DNA of 9,027 bases, taken from Halobacteriales archaeon QH_10_67_13. GTDB lineage: Archaea; Halobacteriota; Halobacteria; Halobacteriales; Haloarculaceae. The stretch is from positions 1-9,027 of the forward strand of contig PXQL01000053.1 in assembly GCA_003021335.1 (NCBI GenBank), in the 5' to 3' direction. The position numbers and the translations under genes were made by a program. Below are positions 4,924 through 9,027 of this stretch, piece by piece. The notes beneath the pieces are model-generated. The model worked only from the letters and a program-made list of their open reading frames with translations. It did no database searches and was not told where the DNA came from. Every line of letters starts with the position of its first letter. Position 1 is the stretch's first letter.

Positions 4924-7385
4924 GGCGTCTCGGCGACTTCTCGGACCCGGGTCGCGGTCACCTCGCCGACCCCTTCGACGGCTAACAGCTCCTCCTCGGA
5001 GGCGGTCATGACCGCCTCAACGCTGCCGAGTGCCTCGAGCAGCGACCGCGCGGTGACCGGGCCGACCTCCGCGATAGCGGCGACGACGTACTCCTGTTGT
5101 TCGGGGAGCGTGCGGGACTGTTTCTCGCCGTGAACGCTCACCTCGCGGCGCTCGTCGGTCTGCTCCCGGTTCGCGATCACCTCGAGTAAATCCGCGGTCT
5201 CCTCGGCGTTCCGGGTCCGGGTGACGCTCACCCCGAAATCGACCGTCAGCGACGCGAGCGCCCCGTGGATCGCCTTGGGGTGGACGTTTCGCCGCCCGTA
5301 CAGGTCCTCGCCCTCGATGACGACCACCGGCCGCGCGTAGTGGCGGGCCGCGTCTCCGACCTGCTCGAACAGCGACCGATCCCCCCCGGTCAGCGTCGCC
5401 AGGAAGTCCTCGACGGTCTTACGCTCGACGACCACCCGATCGGAGAGCACGTAATCCCCGACTGCGAGCGTCTCCAGGCGCGTCTCGATGTCCGATCGCG
5501 TCGAGAGGTCCCGCGCGATCGTCGCCTCGAGCTCGCGCTGGTCGATCACGATCTCGGTCGCCCCGCCGTCCTCGGCCGGCTCGGCAACCGTCGGCTCTGC
5601 CGGCTCGGCGGAACCGGCGGAATCGTCAGAGTCCTCCCCGTCGGCGAAGGCGCCGAGTCCTGCCTGTCCAGACTCGTCTGATTCGGTTTCTGCCGTCTCG
5701 CCCGCCGTCGCTTCGGACTGCCCGCTCGCCTCGTCGCCCCCGGGCTCGGACCCGACCCGTGTCTCTGAGTCCGCCGACCCGGCGCCTGCCTCGGGATCGT
5801 CCGTCGACTCGGTTCCGGTGCCAAGCGTTGCCTGCGCGAGTTCGGCCTCGATATCGCCGGCGGCGCCTTTCAGCGCGCGCAGCTCCGATTCCATCTCCTG
5901 TTCGTCCTGCCGAGCCTTCCAGAAGTATGCCTCGTCGCGGGTGTCCTCGGCCAGCAACACCGCGACCCGTCCCTCGGCCTGTCGGCCGGTTCGGCCCTTG
6001 CGCTGGATCGAACGGATCGCCGTCGGTACCGGCTCGTAAAAGAGCACGAGATCGACCTCGGGAACGTCCAGTCCCTCCTCCGCGACCGATGTCGAGACGA
6101 GCACCTCGAACTCGCCCTGGCGGAACTGACCGAGAGTTTCCTGCTGTTCGGTCTGGGTCATCCCCTCGCTGCCCTCGGTGTCGGACTGGCCGACGAACCG
6201 CTCGGCGGCGAAGTGCTCGCCCAGAAACGCCGTCAGGGTCTCGGCCGTGTCTCTGGACTCGGTGAACACGATCGCGCGCTCGCCGCCCTCGATGCCGAGC
6301 GTCTCGGCGAGTAACATCCGCGCCCGGCGGTACTTCGGGTGAAGCCCGTCGTAGCTCTCTGCCTTGCGGACCGCCGCGGCGACCTTCGGATCCGAGACCA
6401 TCCGCTGGTCGGCCTTCGAGGCCCCGGAGGAGCGGGCGGCCTCGCGCTGGCGGTCCATGTACTGCTCGAAGGCTTCGACGCTCTGGGTCTCGACGTAAAC
6501 TAGCGCAGTCCGGAGCTTCCGGATCTCGGCGAGCAGGCTCATCCCCTGGTAGCCGGCGCTGTCGTCGTCGTCCATCAACCGCTGGACGCGGCGCTGGATC
6601 TGCTTGAGGTCTCGCTCCGAGAGGTCCGGACTGGTCTTTTTTGTCACGTCGAGCTCGGTGAGACTCCCGAGCCGGTCCCGGATCACCGCCCGTAGGTCCT
6701 CGCGGATCGCCTCGACGGAGTCGGGAAGCTCGACGCGTTTCCACTCGACGGTCGTCTCGTGGGTGTACTCGGCGACATCGGCGTCCTCCTCGGTCATCAC
6801 CTCCACGTTGTCGATCCCGAGGTTCCGACAGACCTCGAGGATCGCCGCCTCGTCCTCGCCCGGCGAGGCGCTTAACCCCGTCACGAGCGGCTGGTCGGCG
6901 TCCTCGTGGTACCGGTCGGCGATGTATGTGTAGGCGTAGGCGCCGGTCGCGCGGTGACACTCGTCGAACGTGCAGTGGACGACATCGGCCAGCGAGATCC
7001 GGTTCCCGACGAGGTCGTTCTCGACGACCTGCGGGGTCGCGATGACGACGCGAGCCTCCTCCCAGAGGGCTCCCCGGTCGGCCGGCGACACCTCGCCGGT
7101 GAACACCACCACCTCCTCGTCGGGAATCGTCAGTGCCTCGCGGTAAAACTGTGCGTGCTGGGTGACGAGCGGCTTCGTGGGGGCGAGCAACAGCACTCGC
7201 GTCTCCGGGCCACACTCCTTGAGTCGCCGCGCGGTCACCAACAGCGAGACCGCCGTCTTGCCCAGCCCCGTCGGCAGCGAGACCAGGCTGTGCTCGCCCA
7301 GGGCGGCCTCGGCCAGCCGGAGCTGGTAGTCCCGTCGCTCTATGGCGTCGGTCGCGACCAGCGGCCACTCGACGGTCGCTGCCAT
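4911..7385 (-). CDS. hef: Hef: helicase-associated endonuclease for fork-structured DNA
   Basis: An 824-residue archaeal XPF/FANCM relative that remodels and cleaves stalled replication forks. The N-terminal superfamily 2 helicase has Walker A LPTGLGKT (37-44), DECH (141-144), LSASPG (171-176), STSVAEEGLD (431-440) and motif VI QRKGRTGR (461-468). Residues about 520-609 are an Asp/Glu/Ser/Gly/Ala-rich, probably disordered linker, longer and more acidic than in non-halophiles; it contains QAGLGAFA (574-581), which resembles a PCNA-binding motif. The XPF-type nuclease follows: IDQRE (614-618) and GDYVLSDRVVVERKTVED (643-660), the GDXnERKX3D active site. Tandem helix-hairpin-helix DNA-binding motifs end the protein (about 764-817, GPVTARSLL and GVGEVTATRV). 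All catalytic motifs are present, so it should be active as a dimer. The ATG at 7383-7385 has a TTAA element about 27 bases upstream. It is divergent from the presenilin-like gene. Confidence 0.96.
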   Translation of the reverse strand: MAATVEWPLVATDAIERRDYQLRLAEAALGEHSLVSLPTGLGKTAVSLLVTARRLKECGPETRVLLLAPTKPLVTQHAQFYREALTIPDEEVVVFTGEVSPADRGALWEEARVVIATPQVVENDLVGNRISLADVVHCTFDECHRATGAYAYTYIADRYHEDADQPLVTGLSASPGEDEAAILEVCRNLGIDNVEVMTEEDADVAEYTHETTVEWKRVELPDSVEAIREDLRAVIRDRLGSLTELDVTKKTSPDLSERDLKQIQRRVQRLMDDDDSAGYQGMSLLAEIRKLRTALVYVETQSVEAFEQYMDRQREAARSSGASKADQRMVSDPKVAAAVRKAESYDGLHPKYRRARMLLAETLGIEGGERAIVFTESRDTAETLTAFLGEHFAAERFVGQSDTEGSEGMTQTEQQETLGQFRQGEFEVLVSTSVAEEGLDVPEVDLVLFYEPVPTAIRSIQRKGRTGRQAEGRVAVLLAEDTRDEAYFWKARQDEQEMESELRALKGAAGDIEAELAQATLGTGTESTDDPEAGAGSADSETRVGSEPGGDEASGQSEATAGETAETESDESGQAGLGAFADGEDSDDSAGSAEPAEPTVAEPAEDGGATEIVIDQRELEATIARDLSTRSDIETRLETLAVGDYVLSDRVVVERKTVEDFLATLTGGDRSLFEQVGDAARHYARPVVVIEGEDLYGRRNVHPKAIHGALASLTVDFGVSVTRTRNAEETADLLEVIANREQTDERREVSVHGEKQSRTLPEQQEYVVAAIAEVGPVTARSLLEALGSVEAVMTASEEELLAVEGVGEVTATRVREVAETPYEG

Positions 7386-7408
7386 CGGTCTTGGTTGTGC
7401 CCGCCGGC

Positions 7409-7417
7409 GGTTAAGCG
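7409..7417 (-). promoter_or_regulatory. TATA-like element of hef
   Basis: On the minus strand GCTTAACCG lies about 27 bases upstream of the hef ATG at 7383-7385, the distance expected for a leaderless haloarchaeal message. The match is short but is the only A/T-rich spot in the right place. Confidence 0.4.
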
Positions 7418-7519
7418 TTCGCCGACCGCAGTGAAACTGCTCGCAGCCGGACGACGAAACCCATTTGCCGCTTTCTCTCGATGTGCTCTCATGCTCGCCT
7501 TAGGAGCGTGCCCGGAGCC

Positions 7520-8629
7520 GTGAGCGAGACGACAGACCGGGAGTACGACCGCGAGGCAGAGCCCGGAGTCGACGACTCCGCCGGACCGTTCGAGATCGAC
7601 CGGTCCAGGCTGGTCGGATTCGCCGGGCTCGTGGCCCTCTGGCTCGTGACGATCCTCGGCGGGATGGCCCTCGCCGACGAGGTGGCCGCGACCGGTGCCG
7701 TGCTCTTCGAAGACCCCGACGAGGTCGGCAACGTCGGAATCTTCGGGGTGTACGTGCTCGTTGCCACCGGAGTCATGCTGCTCGGGTTCCGGTACGCGAG
7801 GCTCGTGCATCTACGCGTGGTCGGCGCGGCCGTCTTCGGGCTGTTCGCCGGGACGTTCGTCGCGATCGCGACCGGCGTCGGCTCGGTCGCTGGCGGCGGC
7901 GCGCTGACCGGACTCCCGACCAGTCCCGTTCCGATCGCCGTCGGGCTCGTCGTGGCAGCCGTCCTGTTTGTCTACCCCGAGTGGTACGTCGTCGATCTCG
8001 TCGCCGTGGCGCTGGGCGCGGTCACCATTCCGATGCTCGGCCTGGGATTTGGTCCGCTCCCGATCGTCGTGTTGCTCGTCGTCTGGGCGGCCTACGACGC
8101 CTACTCGGTGTACGTCTCCGGGCACATGAAAGAGCTCGCGACCGGCGCAGGCGATCTCAAGCTCCCGATCCTATACGTCGTTCCCCACTCGCTGTCGTAC
8201 TCGCTGGTCGGCGACGGCCTCGAACTCGGCCTCGACGAAGACGACCCCAACGAGTCCGGAGACTCCGCCGCGGAGCGATCGGCGGACTCGCCGCCGAATC
8301 GGTCGGCCGAAGACTCAGAGGCGAGCGCCAAGGCGGGCCCGAGCGTCCAGCTGCTCGGGCTCGGCGACGCGATCATCCCGGGGATGCTCGCGGTCAGCGC
8401 CGGGACGTTTCTCGACGCTCCGGCGGTCGTGCCCGCGCTGAACGCGAATCTCCCCGCCCTCGGCGCGATCGCCGGCGGATTTCTCGGGATGGGGGCGTTG
8501 CTCGTGCTCTTGCACCGCGTCGAGGGCGCTCACGCCGGGCTCCCGCCGCTCAACGCCGGCGTCTTGCTCGGCTATCTCGCCGGCGCGGTCGCCGCCGGCG
8601 TTCCGGTCGCGACCGCACTCGGTCTGTGA
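7520..8629 (+). CDS. psh: presenilin-type intramembrane aspartyl protease (PSH, family A22)
   Basis: An intramembrane protease that cuts transmembrane helices with two Asp residues. Starting at the GTG 7520 it has 369 residues with about nine hydrophobic segments. The three hallmarks are present: YD in the sixth (AAYDAYSV, Asp193), GxGD in the seventh (LGLGDAIIPG, Asp283) and PAL in the eighth/ninth region (NLPALGAIAGG). Between helices 6 and 7 lies an acidic Ser/Glu loop of about 40 residues (DEDDPNESGDSAAERSADS...), the site of variable loops in the family. The GTG is preferred because MSETTDREYD gives a typical acidic N-terminus; an in-frame ATG at 7481 would add 13 residues of Cys/His/Arg-rich, shadow-like sequence. 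The GTG overlaps the stop of a 10-codon upstream frame. Divergent from hef, with no evident functional link. Substrates are unknown. Confidence 0.92.
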   Translation: MSETTDREYDREAEPGVDDSAGPFEIDRSRLVGFAGLVALWLVTILGGMALADEVAATGAVLFEDPDEVGNVGIFGVYVLVATGVMLLGFRYARLVHLRVVGAAVFGLFAGTFVAIATGVGSVAGGGALTGLPTSPVPIAVGLVVAAVLFVYPEWYVVDLVAVALGAVTIPMLGLGFGPLPIVVLLVVWAAYDAYSVYVSGHMKELATGAGDLKLPILYVVPHSLSYSLVGDGLELGLDEDDPNESGDSAAERSADSPPNRSAEDSEASAKAGPSVQLLGLGDAIIPGMLAVSAGTFLDAPAVVPALNANLPALGAIAGGFLGMGALLVLLHRVEGAHAGLPPLNAGVLLGYLAGAVAAGVPVATALGL

Positions 8630-8710
8630 CGGTCCACGCTCTTCTCTCCGAACCTCCGATCGTCCCTCGAGTTATGGCGCTCGGACCGTCTGGTAACCGG
8701 GTTCGCGTCC

Positions 8711-8719
8711 GATAAAAAG
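8711..8719 (+). promoter_or_regulatory. TATA-like box in front of the structured element
   Basis: GATAAAAAG stands about 25 bases before the first arm (8737) of the double hairpin that resembles a TnpB omega-RNA, so a plus-strand small RNA could start there. On the opposite strand the same bases read CTTTTTATC and follow the hairpins, so they could instead serve as a terminator U-run for the minus-strand gene ending at 8801. Confidence 0.35.
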
Positions 8720-8734
8720 GGGACGTCGACGGCT

Positions 8735-8804
8735 TACCTCCGTGGGTCGGTAGCCGAACTCACAACGGAGGAATCCTCGCGCTTCGGCGCGGGGGAGATG
8801 TCAA
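8735..8804 (+). mobile_element. orphan right end/omega-RNA-like segment of an IS200/IS605 (IS1341-type) TnpB element
   Basis: Two consecutive stem-loops. The first (8737-8771) has CCTCC/GGAGG arms, inner GTGGGT/ACTCAC (one wobble pair) and TCGG-TAG-CCGA at the tip. The second (8774-8795) has CCTCGCGC/GCGCGGGG arms closed by a TTCG tetraloop, and is followed by GAGATGTCAA. The string GGTAGCCGAACTCA, then GGAGGAATCCTCGCGC, a hairpin and ATGTCAA agree with the right ends that I recall downstream of haloarchaeal tnpB genes, which also encode the guide RNA scaffold. No tnpB lies upstream: presenilin ends at 8629 and the intervening 105 bases hold no recognisable transposase. So this is a remnant, a small non-autonomous element, or a stand-alone guide RNA. 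Recognition is from memory, without a search. Confidence 0.6.
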
Positions 8805-9022
8805 CGCTCGACAGACCGGGTTCGGGCCGAGGCGCGTACGTCTTCGTTGGCCGCGGCCGATCCATCGTCTCCGGCCCGCACGTGGCTGACGGCTAAGGCC
8901 GTGAGCGCGCCGGCGGCGAACGCGAGCGTCACGACCGGCGCGCTCAAGGCGACGACGACGGCCGGAACGATCGCCGCGTACAGCGCCAGTCCGCCGAGCG
9001 TGTACTGATCGCGATACGACAC
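8801..9022 (-). CDS. small two-helix membrane protein, hypothetical (5' end uncertain)
   Basis: About 73 residues starting MSYRDQYTLGG at a GTG (9020-9022). The frame is still open at the window edge, so the true start may lie outside. There are two hydrophobic segments, about 9-29 (LGGLALYAAIVPAVVVALSAP) less its ends, and about 30-46 (VVTLAFAAGALTALAVS), with a turn at Pro29, followed by a polar, probably cytoplasmic tail (AGDDGSAAANEDVRASARTR). The stop codon (8801-8803) falls within the TCAA end of the TnpB-like right end, so the last residues may have been changed by insertion of that element. I do not recognise the family. The alternation of hydrophobic helices and acidic tail supports a real gene. 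Confidence 0.65.
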   Translation of the reverse strand: MSYRDQYTLGGLALYAAIVPAVVVALSAPVVTLAFAAGALTALAVSHVRAGDDGSAAANEDVRASARTRSVER

Positions 9023-9027
9023 CGTTG

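Noticed and set aside
5626..7368. 580-codon minus-strand frame inside hef
   Set aside because: Arg/Gly/Pro-rich shadow of hef, which has complete helicase and nuclease motifs in its own frame.
1..9027. CRISPR array, tRNA or rRNA genes
   Set aside because: No regularly spaced direct repeats, no tRNA cloverleaf pattern and no rRNA-like sequence were seen on either strand.

Overview
The window looks like chromosomal DNA of a halophilic archaeon (Halobacteria). GC content is very high, the predicted proteins are rich in Asp and Glu, and several genes have an A/T-rich TATA-like element about 25-30 bases before the start codon, as expected for leaderless or near-leaderless haloarchaeal transcripts. 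The gene families (short archaeal isocitrate lyase, class H malate synthase, Hef helicase-nuclease, presenilin-like protease) fit this. I cannot name the genus.

Layout, left to right. The 3' end of an unrecognised acidic protein (+, 1-213) faces a two-gene minus-strand unit: a 71-residue two-helix membrane protein overlapping by 4 bases an 84-residue DUF7123-like protein (229-695). A 376-base gene-free regulatory region follows (696-1071), with paired TCAAA-N6-TTTGA palindromes, nested inverted repeats, an A/T-rich palindrome and the isocitrate lyase promoter. Next come isocitrate lyase (aceA, 1072-2133) and malate synthase (aceB, 2231-3444), the two enzymes of the glyoxylate bypass used for growth on acetate or fatty acids. 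An M28 zinc aminopeptidase with a PA-like domain follows (3489-4734). Both aceB and the peptidase are broken by what look like small internal deletions that change the reading frame.

After a 4-codon minigene and a possible 43-residue ORF, the right half is a divergent pair: Hef, a fork-DNA helicase/nuclease (-, 4911-7385), and a nine-helix presenilin-type intramembrane aspartyl protease (+, about 7520-8629). The window closes with a small minus-strand membrane protein (8801-9022, possibly incomplete at its 5' end). Its stop codon lies in a structured segment at about 8735-8804 that resembles the right end/omega-RNA of an IS200/IS605 (IS1341-type) TnpB element, with no tnpB gene beside it.

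Most interesting: the orphan TnpB-like right end with a TATA-like box at a suitable distance; the paired deletion-frameshifts in aceB and the peptidase while aceA is intact; the unexplained palindromes upstream of aceA; and a PCNA-interaction-like motif in the disordered linker of Hef.
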